Source: Alistipes megaguti (GTDB taxonomy: Bacteria; Bacteroidota; Bacteroidia; Bacteroidales; Rikenellaceae). From it: 64,000 nucleotides of DNA. The position numbers and the translations under genes were made by a program. Of this stretch, positions 43,273 through 52,376 are shown piece by piece. The DNA is taken from the NCBI RefSeq assembly GCF_900604385.1, contig NZ_LR027382.1, positions 2,395,001-2,459,000 on the forward strand, read 5' to 3'. The notes beneath the pieces were generated by a model. That model made no database searches. It worked only from the letters and a program-made list of their open reading frames with translations, and had not been told where the DNA came from. The first letter of the stretch is position 1, and each line of letters starts with the position of its first letter.

Positions 43273-44286
43273 ATGGCAGGATCGAATTTTGTGGATTACG
43301 TCAAGATATTTGCCCGATCGGGCCACGGCGGAGCGGGCTCGGCCCACTTCCGGCGGGAGAAGTTCGTGGCCTTCGGCGGCCCCGACGGCGGCGATGGCGG
43401 CAAGGGCGGAAGCATTGTGCTGGTGGGCGACCGCCAGTACTGGACGCTGATCCACCTCAAATACCAGCGCCACCAGTTTGCCGAGGATGGCGAAAACGGC
43501 TCCGGAGCGCGCTCATCGGGCAAGGATGCCAAGGATATCGTGATTCCGGTTCCGCTGGGGACGGTAGCGCGGCGTGTGGTGGAGCAGGAGGACGGCACGA
43601 CGACCCTCGAGACGGTGGGGGAGGTGACGGCCGACGGCGAACGTCTTGTGCTGCTGAAGGGGGGCCGCGGCGGCTTGGGCAACTGGCACTTCAAGAGCGC
43701 CACGAACCAGACGCCGCGCTATGCGCAGCCGGGCGAAGAGGGCGACGAAGGGGCTTTCGTGCTGGAACTGAAGGTGCTGGCCGACGTGGGGCTGGTGGGC
43801 TTTCCGAATGCCGGGAAATCGACGCTGCTGTCGGTCGTATCGGCGGCCAAACCCAAGATCGCCAACTACGCCTTCACGACGCTCGAGCCCAACCTGGGGA
43901 TCGTCGAGGTGCGCGACCACAAGTCGTTCGTCATGGCCGACATCCCGGGCATCATCGAGGGGGCCCACGAGGGACGGGGCCTCGGGACGCGCTTCCTGCG
44001 CCATATCGAGCGTAACTCGGTGCTGCTGTTCATGATTCCGGCCGACAGCGACGACATCTGCCGCGACTACGAGATTCTGCTGGGCGAGCTGACGCAGTAC
44101 AACCCCGAACTGCTGGACAAGGAGCGGCTGCTGGCCATCACCAAGTGCGACATGCTCGACGACGAACTGATCGGGCAGATGCGCGAACATCTTCCCGAGG
44201 GAATTCCGTCGGTCTTTATTTCGTCGGTCACGGGGCTCAACATCCAGACCCTGAAGGATATGCTTTGGGAGGCTCTGCAGCGTTAG
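43273..44286 (+). CDS. obg: Obg-family GTPase
   Basis: A 337-residue Obg/CgtA GTPase involved in late 50S ribosome assembly. The glycine-rich N-terminal Obg fold has SGHGGAGSAHFRREKFV and GGRGGLGNWHFKSATNQTPR. The G domain has G1 GFPNAGKSTLL, the TTLEPNLGIV switch and G3 DIPGIIEGAHEGRGLG. The variable C-terminal OCT domain found in many species is absent; the protein stops soon after the last G motif, as in a number of Bacteroidota. Confidence 0.96.
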   Translation: MAGSNFVDYVKIFARSGHGGAGSAHFRREKFVAFGGPDGGDGGKGGSIVLVGDRQYWTLIHLKYQRHQFAEDGENGSGARSSGKDAKDIVIPVPLGTVARRVVEQEDGTTTLETVGEVTADGERLVLLKGGRGGLGNWHFKSATNQTPRYAQPGEEGDEGAFVLELKVLADVGLVGFPNAGKSTLLSVVSAAKPKIANYAFTTLEPNLGIVEVRDHKSFVMADIPGIIEGAHEGRGLGTRFLRHIERNSVLLFMIPADSDDICRDYEILLGELTQYNPELLDKERLLAITKCDMLDDELIGQMREHLPEGIPSVFISSVTGLNIQTLKDMLWEALQR

Positions 44287-44342
44287 CTGCGGAGTCTTTC
44301 GTTTTTTCCGACGCGCGCCATTTCATTCCGGGAGTTCCATTT

Positions 44343-44438
44343 CGGGAGCGTAATCTTACACCGGGAGCGCGTAATTTTACACCGGGAGCGCGCAATCTCT
44401 CACACCGGGCACGCGCAATCTCACACCGGCACGCAATC
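44343..44438. repeat. Degenerate ~21-bp tandem repeat after obg
   Basis: About five copies of a unit resembling CGGGAGCGCGCAATCTCACAC, drifting in length between 19 and 23 bp. It lies between convergent obg and the DUF5689 gene and holds no coding sequence. Confidence 0.75.
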
Positions 44439-44470
44439 ATCCCCGGCGGATAATCATTTCCGAAACACAA

Positions 44471-45397
44471 TCAGATCCGGGCGCGATCGACCCCGGAGGA
44501 GCCATCGTATGACTGCTTGTCAGGGTCGGATGTCGTATTCACGACCGACAGGCGACTGACAGGCGACCGCAACGACGGCGAAAGGCCGTTCGGAAGACCG
44601 TCCGAGATGATCCGTTCCGGGAGAGCGTTGGTCTGGAAGACGAATTCATGAAAGGTGACCCGCAGGGAAAATTCACCGTTGAAATAGTCGATCACGCCGA
44701 ACAGGGAGCCTTGGCCGTTGGGCAACGCTTCGCCGGCATAGTGACATTTGCCCAACGTTCTGACACGAAACCGGTTTCCGTTGGAATCGATGATTTCGCG
44801 TTCGGTCGTCACGAGTTCTCCGGTTTCGGGATCGGTGTCACACCAGGCGTTTCCGGCCTCGGCGAATCGCACTCCGTCAAAACGCACGCGGGTGTCGACA
44901 TGGCGGCTCTGCACCTCGTCGAACGAGAGCTTTACGGCCCGTGGCAACTCGCCCTGGGACTTTTTGACGCGAATATACCGATTGATTTCGCTGCTTGGAA
45001 TACCTCTGTTTCCGTAGGCGTCGGGTGCGGATCCGAGTTCGATTTTTCCGCCGTAGTCATGCAGCACCAGACCGTTGCAACGCACCTCGACCCATGCACC
45101 GAACGGGAACGTCTTGTTGAGGTTGTTGTCGTTGATGGCGATTGTGATGCCGCCGCTGTCGTCTTCGATGATGATTTCGTGGTAGAATTCGTCGTAAAGA
45201 TCGTTAGCCACGACTTTACCGCAAATGGCGGCATCGCGGGAGATGGTGGTGCTTCCCTGCGAGTCGCACAGGGCCTTGAGTCCGGCGATTGAGATTTCGG
45301 TTTCGAGGGGAGTTTCGTTGAATTCGGAGGAGGAGCTCCTGTCGCAACTGCCGGCCCACATCAGTACCCCCAGACTAAAACAGGCAATCGGTCTCAT
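44471..45397 (-). CDS. DUF5689 domain lipoprotein
   Basis: A 308-residue probable lipoprotein (MRPIACFSLGVLMWAGSC, Cys at 18). Residues about 33-270 contain the DUF5689 pattern: SIAGLKALC near the start, then AAICGKVVANDLYDEFYHEI, an OB-fold-like beta barrel, and IEDDSGGITIAINDNNL. DUF5689 proteins are small exported proteins in Bacteroidota of unknown function. It overlaps the preceding DUF5689 gene by 23 bases in another frame. A second, related lipoprotein immediately upstream suggests a duplicated pair acting together. No promoter of its own is visible. Confidence 0.8.
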   Translation of the reverse strand: MRPIACFSLGVLMWAGSCDRSSSSEFNETPLETEISIAGLKALCDSQGSTTISRDAAICGKVVANDLYDEFYHEIIIEDDSGGITIAINDNNLNKTFPFGAWVEVRCNGLVLHDYGGKIELGSAPDAYGNRGIPSSEINRYIRVKKSQGELPRAVKLSFDEVQSRHVDTRVRFDGVRFAEAGNAWCDTDPETGELVTTEREIIDSNGNRFRVRTLGKCHYAGEALPNGQGSLFGVIDYFNGEFSLRVTFHEFVFQTNALPERIISDGLPNGLSPSLRSPVSRLSVVNTTSDPDKQSYDGSSGVDRARI

Positions 45398-46142
45398 CGC
45401 GGAGTTTGAGCAGAAAACGACCTTCGCCGGAGTCGTCGTACTGGAGGATTCCGATCAGCGAGATGACCATTTCGGGGATCTCTCTGTCGGCGAAGTCGGC
45501 ATAGTCCCGGACATAGGAGTGGATGGCGCAGCCGTCCGGGTCGACAAATTTTCGGTATCCGCTCCACCCGCTTTCCGTTTCGGATTCGGGGGTGTATTGG
45601 AGGTTGTCGATTCTGACGAGCGTACCGCATAGCAGGGGGTCGAGCTCCGGGATGGTCAAGCGGGCGGGCTGCGGATCGACGAGTTCCTCGGAGTTGCGGA
45701 CGAGACACTTTTCCAGAGCGGGGAGCGAACCGATGTAATCGACATCATATCCGCTTCCGGACTGGGGTTGGGCGCCGACCTGCAGGACCCCGAACTTTTC
45801 GGCGACGGTGAGTCCCTTCAGACGGAGTGTCACGGAGCACCCCACGGGGAACAGGTTGTGCGACTGATCGATGCCGGTCAGGATTTCGAGAGCGGCCTGC
45901 TCCTTTTCGATGCAGATCGAGCGATAGAAGTTCCCGGCCTGATCCGACGAGACGACCCGGCCGTTGACTGAGATGTCGCTGTTCACGACGAACGGGGTTC
46001 CGAGGAAGCGTTTTCTCAGTTCGGCAATGGAGGATGTGACGGGTTCAACGGTATCATCCCGCTCCGGGGATCCGAATCGGGAGTCGTAACAGCCGCAGAG
46101 AAGTCCGCCTCCGAGGAGGATCAGCACCGATAGTCGGGCCAT
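45375..46142 (-). CDS. DUF5689 domain lipoprotein
   Basis: A 255-residue lipoprotein with the signal MARLSVLILLGGGLLCGC (Cys18). It carries DUF5689: SSIAELRKRFLGTPFVVNSD, NGRVVSSDQAGNFYRSICIE and an EQAALEILTG strand. The start at 46142 was chosen for the clean signal peptide. An in-frame ATG at 46229 overlaps the serB stop (ATGA) and would add 29 residues; this suggests translational coupling and could be the true start. The frame overlaps the next DUF5689 gene by 23 bases. Confidence 0.78.
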   Translation of the reverse strand: MARLSVLILLGGGLLCGCYDSRFGSPERDDTVEPVTSSIAELRKRFLGTPFVVNSDISVNGRVVSSDQAGNFYRSICIEKEQAALEILTGIDQSHNLFPVGCSVTLRLKGLTVAEKFGVLQVGAQPQSGSGYDVDYIGSLPALEKCLVRNSEELVDPQPARLTIPELDPLLCGTLVRIDNLQYTPESETESGWSGYRKFVDPDGCAIHSYVRDYADFADREIPEMVISLIGILQYDDSGEGRFLLKLRDETDCLF

Positions 46143-46225
46143 CCGTCCAAGTCGGGATCGAGCCGTAAGCGCGGCCGCAACGGACGGACCGCCGGTGCCG
46201 TCCGACCGGTTGATGGGACAAAGCG

Positions 46226-47449
46226 TCATGCTTCGATTCGGGAGTCTTTCAAGCCGAGGAAATAGAGGATTCCGTCGAGGCCGATGGTTGAGATCGACTG
46301 GCGGGCCGTGGCCTTGACCTTCGGTTTGGCATGGAAAGCGATTCCCAGGCCGGCGAGATTGAGCATCGGGAGGTCGTTTGCGCCGTCGCCAACGGCCACG
46401 GACTGGGCGATGTTGATCGACTCGAACTGACAGAGCAGCCTCAGGAGTTCGGCCTTGCGCCGGCCGTCGACCACCTCGCCGACGTAACGGCCCGTCAGTT
46501 TGCCGTTTTCGATTTCGAGTTCGTTGGCATAGACGTAGTCGAAGCCGTATTTCTGACGGAGGTAGTTTCCGAAGTAGGTGAAACCGCCGGAGAGGATGGC
46601 GGTTTTGTAACCGACGCGTTTGAGGACGGTCATCATGCGTTCGAGACCTTCGGTGATGGGGAGGTTCCGGGCGATATCCTCCATGACCGAGACGTCGAGG
46701 CCCTTGAGCAGGGCGACGCGGCGTGTGAAGCTTTCGCAGAAGTCGATTTCGCCGCGCATGGCGCTGGCTGTGATTTCGCGGACCTGGTCACCGACGCCGG
46801 CGCGTTCGGCGAGTTCGTCGATGACTTCGGTTTCGATGAGCGTGGAGTCCATGTCGAAGCAGATCAGGCGACGGCTGCGGCGGTAGATGTCGTCCTTCTG
46901 GAAGGAGACGTCGAGGCCGAATTCGGACAGGTTCATGAATCCTTCGTGCATGGTGCTGCGTTCCTCGTCGGTGAGCGATCCGCGCACGGAGAGTTCGATG
47001 CAGGATTTTGCGGCACGGTTGTCCTCCTTGAGGGGCATGCGACCGGTCAGACGCTTGATGGCGTCGATGTTCAGGCCGTGTTCGGCGACGACCTTCGTCA
47101 CTTCGGCGATGTGCCGAGCGGTGACGGTCCGTCCCAAGAGGGTGATGATGTATCGGTTTTTGCCCTGGCGGCTGACCCAGTCGTTGTATTTTTCCTCGGA
47201 GATCGGGGTGAATCGGATCATCACGCCCAGCTCCGAGGCCTTGAACAGGAGCTCCTTCATGATGAACCCGGACTTGTCGGAGGAGGTTTTGATCAGGATG
47301 CCGAGGGTCAGCGACTGGTGGATGTTCGCCTGACCGATGTCGAGGATGAAGGCATCGTATCGGGCGAGGATTTCGGTGAGCGAGGAGGTCATTCCGGGTT
47401 TGTCTTCCCCGGAGATATTTATCTGGATGATTTCGACGTTGTTCTGCAT
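46226..47449 (-). CDS. serB: Phosphoserine phosphatase with ACT domains
   Basis: A 407-residue SerB that makes L-serine from phosphoserine. Two ACT-like domains fill about residues 1-175 (INISGEDKPGMTSSLTEILA; YIITLLGRTVTARHIAEV), then the HAD domain with DMDSTLIETEVIDELAERAG (nucleophile Asp, acid Asp), SGGFTYF and GDGANDLPMLNLAG. The ACT domains probably sense amino acids. The start MQNNVEIIQINIS is preferred over an in-frame ATG 11 codons upstream. Its stop overlaps a start codon of the DUF5689 lipoprotein gene. Confidence 0.95.
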   Translation of the reverse strand: MQNNVEIIQINISGEDKPGMTSSLTEILARYDAFILDIGQANIHQSLTLGILIKTSSDKSGFIMKELLFKASELGVMIRFTPISEEKYNDWVSRQGKNRYIITLLGRTVTARHIAEVTKVVAEHGLNIDAIKRLTGRMPLKEDNRAAKSCIELSVRGSLTDEERSTMHEGFMNLSEFGLDVSFQKDDIYRRSRRLICFDMDSTLIETEVIDELAERAGVGDQVREITASAMRGEIDFCESFTRRVALLKGLDVSVMEDIARNLPITEGLERMMTVLKRVGYKTAILSGGFTYFGNYLRQKYGFDYVYANELEIENGKLTGRYVGEVVDGRRKAELLRLLCQFESINIAQSVAVGDGANDLPMLNLAGLGIAFHAKPKVKATARQSISTIGLDGILYFLGLKDSRIEA

Positions 47450-47522
47450 GCTGTCACGGGTAGGATTTTGTGATTGGGGCAAAAAGCCTAGACAAAGTTA
47501 ATAAAGTTCTGCAAAATTTGGT

Positions 47523-47530
47523 TATTTTTG
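47523..47530 (+). promoter_or_regulatory. -7 promoter box for mscS
   Basis: TATTTTTG followed by C, 88 bases before the ATG at 47618. Confidence 0.5.
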
Positions 47531-47617
47531 CACATAAAACAGGAGAGTCCGGCGCAGAGAGGCACAGGTGGATGCATTTTTGCGGGTGACGACAGGTTGA
47601 TAAAACTGGAGAAAGCT

Positions 47618-48541
47618 ATGTGGAGAATACTTGCGACCGTTGCGGCCGAGGAGCCGGCGGCTCCGCTCATTGTACCGGACAGTGTGCAGAAGGCGAATTT
47701 TGCCGAGGCGGTGAACCGGCTGGTGAATCTGGATTTCAGTCAGGTTGCTCAGAATCTGTTGTCGGAGACGCTGTGGGTGGTGATCAAGATCGTCATCGCG
47801 CTGGTGATCTACTATATCGGGCGCTGGCTGATGCGGCGTCTGGTCCGGCTGATTGACGTGGCGATGGAGCATCGGAAGGTGGAACTTTCGCTTCGGGCCT
47901 TTACGCGGAGTTCGGTGCGTGCGGTTTTCATGCTGCTGCTGATCCTGATCGTGGTTTCGACGCTGGGCGTCAACGTGACGTCGCTCATTGCGGTGGCATC
48001 GGCCGCGACGCTGGCCATCGGTATGGCGTTGAGCGGCACGGCGCAGAACTTTGCGGGCGGCGTGATGATCCTGCTGATGAAGCCCTACCGGGTAGGCGAT
48101 TACATTTCGGCACAGGGAGAGTCGGGCACGGTGCGCGAGATCAAGCTCTTCTCGACGGTGATCACGACCAACGACAACCAGACGATCTACATCCCGAACA
48201 ACTCGATCGCCACGGCCATCATCGACAACTATTCGACAGCCCCCGAACGACGGGTCGACTGGACGGTAGGGATCTCCTACGGCGACGACGTAGACGTGGC
48301 CCGGGCGGCGATTCTGGCGATGTTTGCCGCCGACGAACGGATTCTTCCGCAGCCGGCACCGGTCGTCGTTGTCGAGGCACTGGCCGACAGTTCGGTGAAT
48401 CTGAAGATCCGGGCGTGGACGGTGAATGCCAACTACTGGACTGTCTTCTACGAATATAACGAACGCTTCTACAAGGAGTTGCCGAAGGCGGGGATCAACT
48501 TTCCGTTCCCGCAGATGGACGTTCACGTGAAGCAGGATTGA
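47618..48541 (+). CDS. Small-conductance mechanosensitive channel (MscS)
   Basis: A 307-residue MscS-family channel that opens on membrane tension to release solutes after osmotic downshock. Three hydrophobic segments are seen (about residues 50-72, 100-120, 125-150). The pore helix has the Gly/Ala-rich pattern AATLAIGMALSGTAQNFAGGVMIL, and the following MKPYRVGDYI begins the cytoplasmic beta domain. The start MWRILATVA was chosen; an upstream in-frame ATG at 47528 is inside the promoter. The protein has the length of the E. coli channel. Confidence 0.93.
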   Translation: MWRILATVAAEEPAAPLIVPDSVQKANFAEAVNRLVNLDFSQVAQNLLSETLWVVIKIVIALVIYYIGRWLMRRLVRLIDVAMEHRKVELSLRAFTRSSVRAVFMLLLILIVVSTLGVNVTSLIAVASAATLAIGMALSGTAQNFAGGVMILLMKPYRVGDYISAQGESGTVREIKLFSTVITTNDNQTIYIPNNSIATAIIDNYSTAPERRVDWTVGISYGDDVDVARAAILAMFAADERILPQPAPVVVVEALADSSVNLKIRAWTVNANYWTVFYEYNERFYKELPKAGINFPFPQMDVHVKQD

Positions 48542-48615
48542 CGGGCCGGCATTGGGTCGGTTGCGAGCGAGAAACGATCATTTATGAACCCAACAAGCAA
48601 TAAGAGAAACAAATT

Positions 48616-49050
48616 ATGGAACTGAAAGAGATTCTGGCTATTACGGGGCAACCCGGATTGTATAAATACGTGGCGCAGTCGACGCGAGGCGTGATTGTGG
48701 AGTCGCTTCTGGACGGCCACCGGATGAATGCTTCGGCGAGTGCACGGGTGAGTGCGCTGTCGGACATATCGATGTTTACCGAAGGGGATGACATTGCCTT
48801 GGCCGATGTTTTTACGCGCATCTACGAGCACACGGGGGGCAAGGAGACCATCAGCCCGAAATCGACGCCCGAGCAGTTGAAGGCGGCTTTTGCGGAGGTT
48901 CTTCCGGAGTACGACCGTGATCGGGTGCATGTATCGGACATCAAGAAGTGCTTCTCGTGGTATAATATCCTGCTGCAGGCGGGCTTCACGGAGTTCAAGC
49001 CTGCCGAAGAGCCAGCCGAAGAGACGGCCGGCGAGGCAGACGCGAAGTAG
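48616..49050 (+). CDS. DUF5606 domain protein
   Basis: A 144-residue conserved Bacteroidota protein of the DUF5606 family. The N-terminal ~60 residues (MELKEILAITGQPGLYKYVA, then SLLDGHRMNASASARVSALSDISMF) resemble an RNA-binding-like beta barrel, and a helical part follows (LADVFTRIYEHTGG). The last 15 residues are acidic and repetitive (PAEEPAEETAGEAD). The function is unknown. It lies 74 bases after mscS and 143 before mgsA, with a G9 run and a 16-bp tandem repeat in that spacer. Confidence 0.85.
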   Translation: MELKEILAITGQPGLYKYVAQSTRGVIVESLLDGHRMNASASARVSALSDISMFTEGDDIALADVFTRIYEHTGGKETISPKSTPEQLKAAFAEVLPEYDRDRVHVSDIKKCFSWYNILLQAGFTEFKPAEEPAEETAGEADAK

Positions 49051-49062
49051 CGCCGGCCGCCC

Positions 49063-49150
49063 GGGGGGGGGAAGAGAATGACCGGGGAAGAGAATGACCG
49101 GGGAAGAGGATGACCGGGAGAGAGAACGGCCGAGGAAGAGAATGACCGAC
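49063..49150. repeat. G9 run and five tandem 16-bp units before mgsA
   Basis: Nine G at 49063-49071 lead into five copies of a unit resembling GAAGAGAATGACCGGG (49071-49150). Copies 1 and 2 are identical; the others drift. The array ends about 40 bases before the mgsA start. Confidence 0.9.
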
Positions 49151-49192
49151 GGAGCGGTGTCAGCCGTTCCGCTACTAAAAACAGAGAGGGAT

Positions 49193-49687
49193 ATGGAAAA
49201 GCAACCGAAAGTGTTGGCTTTGGTCGCGCACGACAACATGAAGCGTGACCTGGCGGAGTGGGTGGACTGGAACAGTGAGAAGCTGAGCCGTCATCACCTG
49301 GTGTGCACGGGAACTACGGGCAAGATGGTTGAGCGGACGCTGCGGGCTCGAGCTCACCATCTGGAGCAGCAGACGGAGGGCAACGAGACCCCCGAACTGG
49401 AGATCACGCTGTTGAAATCGGGCCCGCTGGGCGGCGATCAGCAGTTGGGCTCGATGATTGCCGATGGCAAGATCCATGCCCTGATCTTCTTCTGGGACCC
49501 GATGTCGGCCCAGCCGCACGATGTGGACGTGAAGGCGCTGCTTCGGCTGGCGACGCTGTATAACGTTCCGACGGCAGTGAACCGTTCGTCGGCGGATTTT
49601 TTGATTTCGTCGCCGCTGTTCGAGGACGAGAACTACACGCCGGTGGTCAAGGACTACAAGGCCTATATTGAGCGGGTGCTGCTGTAG
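49193..49687 (+). CDS. mgsA: Methylglyoxal synthase
   Basis: A 164-residue methylglyoxal synthase that turns dihydroxyacetone phosphate into methylglyoxal and phosphate, a bypass when phosphate is scarce. Diagnostic segments are LVAHDNMKRDLAEWV, TGTTGKMVE, LKSGPLGGDQQLGSMI (catalytic Asp) and FFWDPMSAQPHDVDVKALLRL. The frame is open to 49094 through the tandem repeat, but the family start is MEKQPKVLALVAHD. Its own terminator follows. Confidence 0.97.
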   Translation: MEKQPKVLALVAHDNMKRDLAEWVDWNSEKLSRHHLVCTGTTGKMVERTLRARAHHLEQQTEGNETPELEITLLKSGPLGGDQQLGSMIADGKIHALIFFWDPMSAQPHDVDVKALLRLATLYNVPTAVNRSSADFLISSPLFEDENYTPVVKDYKAYIERVLL

Positions 49688-49710
49688 GACGCAGCTCCGG
49701 ACGAATGACA

Positions 49711-49746
49711 GAAGCCGGTCTTCCTGCGGGGAGGCCGGCTTTTTCG
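49711..49746 (+). terminator. Rho-independent terminator of mgsA
   Basis: AGCCGGTCTTCC/GGGGAGGCCGGCT paired with small imperfections, then TTTTTC. Confidence 0.8.
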
Positions 49747-49943
49747 TTGAATAGGGTTTGGGCTTGTAAGCGGGTCAGGACTCGGATTCGGGTGCGGAAA
49801 CCCCGAAACTCTTTTTGAATGCTTCCGGGCTTCTTCTGGTCCCTCTTTGGGGGCTTCCCGACTCCTCCCGACTCCTCCCGAAACCTCTCCGACCGCCCCG
49901 GAACGCTCCTGGCCTCCTCTAACCCCCCCCCTCTGCCGGGACG

Positions 49944-50966
49944 TCAGAGGTCGTGGGAGAGGGGAGCGGGCACGGCCGCCGAGAGGTCATAATCGCCCCA
50001 ACGCTCGGCGATGTAGTCGAGCGTTGAGAACAATTCGTCGATGTCGAGCGAGGTGACGAGCTTCAGCCGTGTCGACTTGAAGTCGGGCAGCCCCTTGAAG
50101 TAGTTGGTCAGGTGGCGCCTCATTTCGAGAATACCGACATGATCGCCCTTGATTTCGAGCGACTTGTGCAGGTGCTCCTTGGCGATGGCCACACGTTCCG
50201 AGACCGACGGCTGGGGCATCACCTCGCCCGTCGCGAGAAAGTGCTTGATTTCGCGGAAGATCCAGGGCCGTCCGTAGGTGGCACGGCCGATCATCACGCC
50301 GTCGACGCCGTAACGGTCGAACATCTCCCTGGCTTTGGGGCCCGAATCGACGTCGCCGTTTCCGATGATGGGGATGTGGATTTGGGGGTTGTTCTTCACG
50401 GCTCCGATGAGGGTCCAGTCGGCCACGCCGCGGTACATCTGGGCTCGGGTCCGGCCGTGAATGGTCAGGGCGGCGATGCCGGCATCCTGCAGACGGAGGG
50501 CGATCTCCTCGATGTTTTTCGAGGTGTCGTCCCAGCCCAGCCGGGTTTTGACGGTGACCGGGGTGTGGACGGCGCGGACGATCTGCCGGGTCATTTCGAC
50601 CATCAGATCGGGCGTTCGCATCATGCCCGAACCGGCGCCTCGGCCGGCGATCTTCTTGACCGGACAGCCGAAATTGATGTCGATGATGTCGGGTCCGGCG
50701 GCTTCGGCCATACGTGCGGCCTCGACCATGGGCTCGATCAGATGTCCGTAAATCTGAATGCCGACGGGACGTTCTGCGTCGTCGATTTCGAGTTTTTTGA
50801 GCGATTTTGCGGCGTCGCGGATCAGTCCGTCCGAGGAGATGAACTCGGTGTAGACGACGTCGGCGCCGAAGCGCTTGCACATGTATCGGAACGAAGGGTC
50901 GGTGACATCCTCCATGGGGGCGAGCAGCAGGGGCTGTTCGCCGAGTTCCAGATCGGCTATTTTCAT
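49944..50966 (-). CDS. dusB: tRNA-dihydrouridine synthase
   Basis: A 340-residue Dus family flavoenzyme that reduces uridine to dihydrouridine in the D-loop of tRNA. FMN-binding and catalytic segments are LAPMEDVTDPSFRYMCKRFG, INFGCPVKKIAGRGAGSGMM (catalytic Cys), IHGRTRAQMYRG and NGDVDSGPKA. The DusB assignment is from its position with the long C-terminal helical domain and should be taken as probable. The start overlaps the stop of the upstream CorC gene (ATGA), implying coupling. A C9 run lies 13 bases after the stop (on the plus strand, 49923-49931). Confidence 0.93.
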   Translation of the reverse strand: MKIADLELGEQPLLLAPMEDVTDPSFRYMCKRFGADVVYTEFISSDGLIRDAAKSLKKLEIDDAERPVGIQIYGHLIEPMVEAARMAEAAGPDIIDINFGCPVKKIAGRGAGSGMMRTPDLMVEMTRQIVRAVHTPVTVKTRLGWDDTSKNIEEIALRLQDAGIAALTIHGRTRAQMYRGVADWTLIGAVKNNPQIHIPIIGNGDVDSGPKAREMFDRYGVDGVMIGRATYGRPWIFREIKHFLATGEVMPQPSVSERVAIAKEHLHKSLEIKGDHVGILEMRRHLTNYFKGLPDFKSTRLKLVTSLDIDELFSTLDYIAERWGDYDLSAAVPAPLSHDL

Positions 50967-52249
50967 GCTTCCTCTTCGGTGGTGGGTTTGTGGTATACGA
51001 CGAGGATCTTGTCGATTCGGGCACCGTCCATGTCGACGATTTCGAAGGTAAATCCCCGCCATTCGACCTTTTCTCCGGTCGAGGGGATGTGTCCGAGCAG
51101 ATCGAGGATCAGGCCGCTGAGGGTGTTGTATGCGTTCGACGGGATATCGTCCTCGATTCCGTATGCGGCCAGGAAGTCGTAGAAGGGGCACTGCCCGTCG
51201 ATGAGCGAGCTGCCGTCGTCGCGGCGGACGATGTCGGGCTCCTCGCGCGGATCGGGCAGTTCGCCGACCAGGGCTTCGAAGATATCCTTCAGGGTGATGA
51301 TTCCGCGCGTAACGCCGAATTCGTCGCAGATGATGCCGTATCCGAGTTGTTCGGATCGGAGCTGTTCGAGGGCGTTGTAGACTTCGAACTCTTCGTGGAA
51401 GAACTTGCCTGGGGTCAGGATCTTGCGGATGTCGAAACCGGGCTCGTTGAGGTGGAGGAAGAGGTCCTTGAGATAGACCACGCCGAGCAGCTTGTCGAGG
51501 CTTCCGTCACCGACGGGATACCGGTTGTGGGGGGCTTCGGCGACGATCCGGTTGATCTCGTCGACGGACATTGTCACGTCGATCCAGGCGATTTCGCTGC
51601 GATGTGTCATGATCGACTCGACGGTCCGGTCACCAAGCGAGAAGACGCGACCGACGATCTGCTGTTCGACCTCCTGGACCTCGCCGTCCTCGGCGCCCTC
51701 CTGGATGATCGATCGGATTTCGGCTTCGGTGACCTTGCTTTCGGCCTTCTGGAGCCCGAGCAGACGGGTTACTGCGGCGGTGCTTTTTGCGAGCAGCCAG
51801 ACGAACGGCGAAGCGATCGTGGAGAGCGCGCCCATGGGTCGGGCGAGGATCGATGCGGCCTTTTCGGCGGCATTCATGCCGATACGCTTGGGGACGAGTT
51901 CGCCGAAAATGATGGTCAGATAGGTGACCAGGATGACGATGACGACCTGCGCGATGGCCGTTGCCGAACGCAGCGAGAGCCCCAGGCGTGCGAGCTGTTC
52001 GCCGAAGCGTGCGGCGAGTGTGTCCCCGGAGTAGATACCCGTGAGGATTCCGATCAGCGTGATTCCGATCTGTACGGTCGAGAGGAAACGGTCGGGATCC
52101 TTTGCCAGCCGCAACGCCTTGCGGGCACCCCGGCTGCCCTGCCGGGCCTGCATTTCGAGGTTGGACTTGCGGGCGGAGACGAGGGCCATTTCGGACATGG
52201 CGAAGATGCCGTTGAGCAGGATCAGCAGGGCGATGATGAGGATTTCCAT
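50963..52249 (-). CDS. CNNM/CorC-family hemolysin-like membrane protein
   Basis: A 428-residue protein with a DUF21/CNNM membrane domain (about residues 1-175; MEILIIALLILLNGIFAMSEMALVSARK, GELVPKRIGMN), two CBS domains (about 205-325; MTHRSEIAWIDVT, VVYLKDLFLHL) and a CorC_HlyC C-terminal domain (about 345-425; RGFTFEIVDMDGARIDKI). The family is linked to magnesium or cobalt efflux; some are wrongly called hemolysins. The start at 52249 is the usual MEILII. A TATCTTTG promoter box lies 27 bases upstream. dusB follows, overlapping by four bases. Confidence 0.92.
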   Translation of the reverse strand: MEILIIALLILLNGIFAMSEMALVSARKSNLEMQARQGSRGARKALRLAKDPDRFLSTVQIGITLIGILTGIYSGDTLAARFGEQLARLGLSLRSATAIAQVVIVILVTYLTIIFGELVPKRIGMNAAEKAASILARPMGALSTIASPFVWLLAKSTAAVTRLLGLQKAESKVTEAEIRSIIQEGAEDGEVQEVEQQIVGRVFSLGDRTVESIMTHRSEIAWIDVTMSVDEINRIVAEAPHNRYPVGDGSLDKLLGVVYLKDLFLHLNEPGFDIRKILTPGKFFHEEFEVYNALEQLRSEQLGYGIICDEFGVTRGIITLKDIFEALVGELPDPREEPDIVRRDDGSSLIDGQCPFYDFLAAYGIEDDIPSNAYNTLSGLILDLLGHIPSTGEKVEWRGFTFEIVDMDGARIDKILVVYHKPTTEEEA

Positions 52250-52275
52250 GATCGGATAAGGGGTGATTCGATGTG

Positions 52276-52283
52276 CAAAGATA
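52276..52283 (-). promoter_or_regulatory. -7 promoter box for the corC-dusB operon
   Basis: TATCTTTG followed by C on the minus strand, about 27 bases before the corC ATG. Confidence 0.65.
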
Positions 52284-52347
52284 ATGGAAGTCGGGTGAAA
52301 AGCCAAAAGAAAGGGGCGGAAGGGATTGGTAATTCGATGAAAAACGT

Positions 52348-52355
52348 TAAATTTG
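52348..52355 (+). promoter_or_regulatory. -7 promoter box for argS
   Basis: TAAATTTG followed by C, 21 bases before the argS ATG. Confidence 0.6.
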
Positions 52356-52376
52356 CGGTCAAAATCGGACAGAGAA

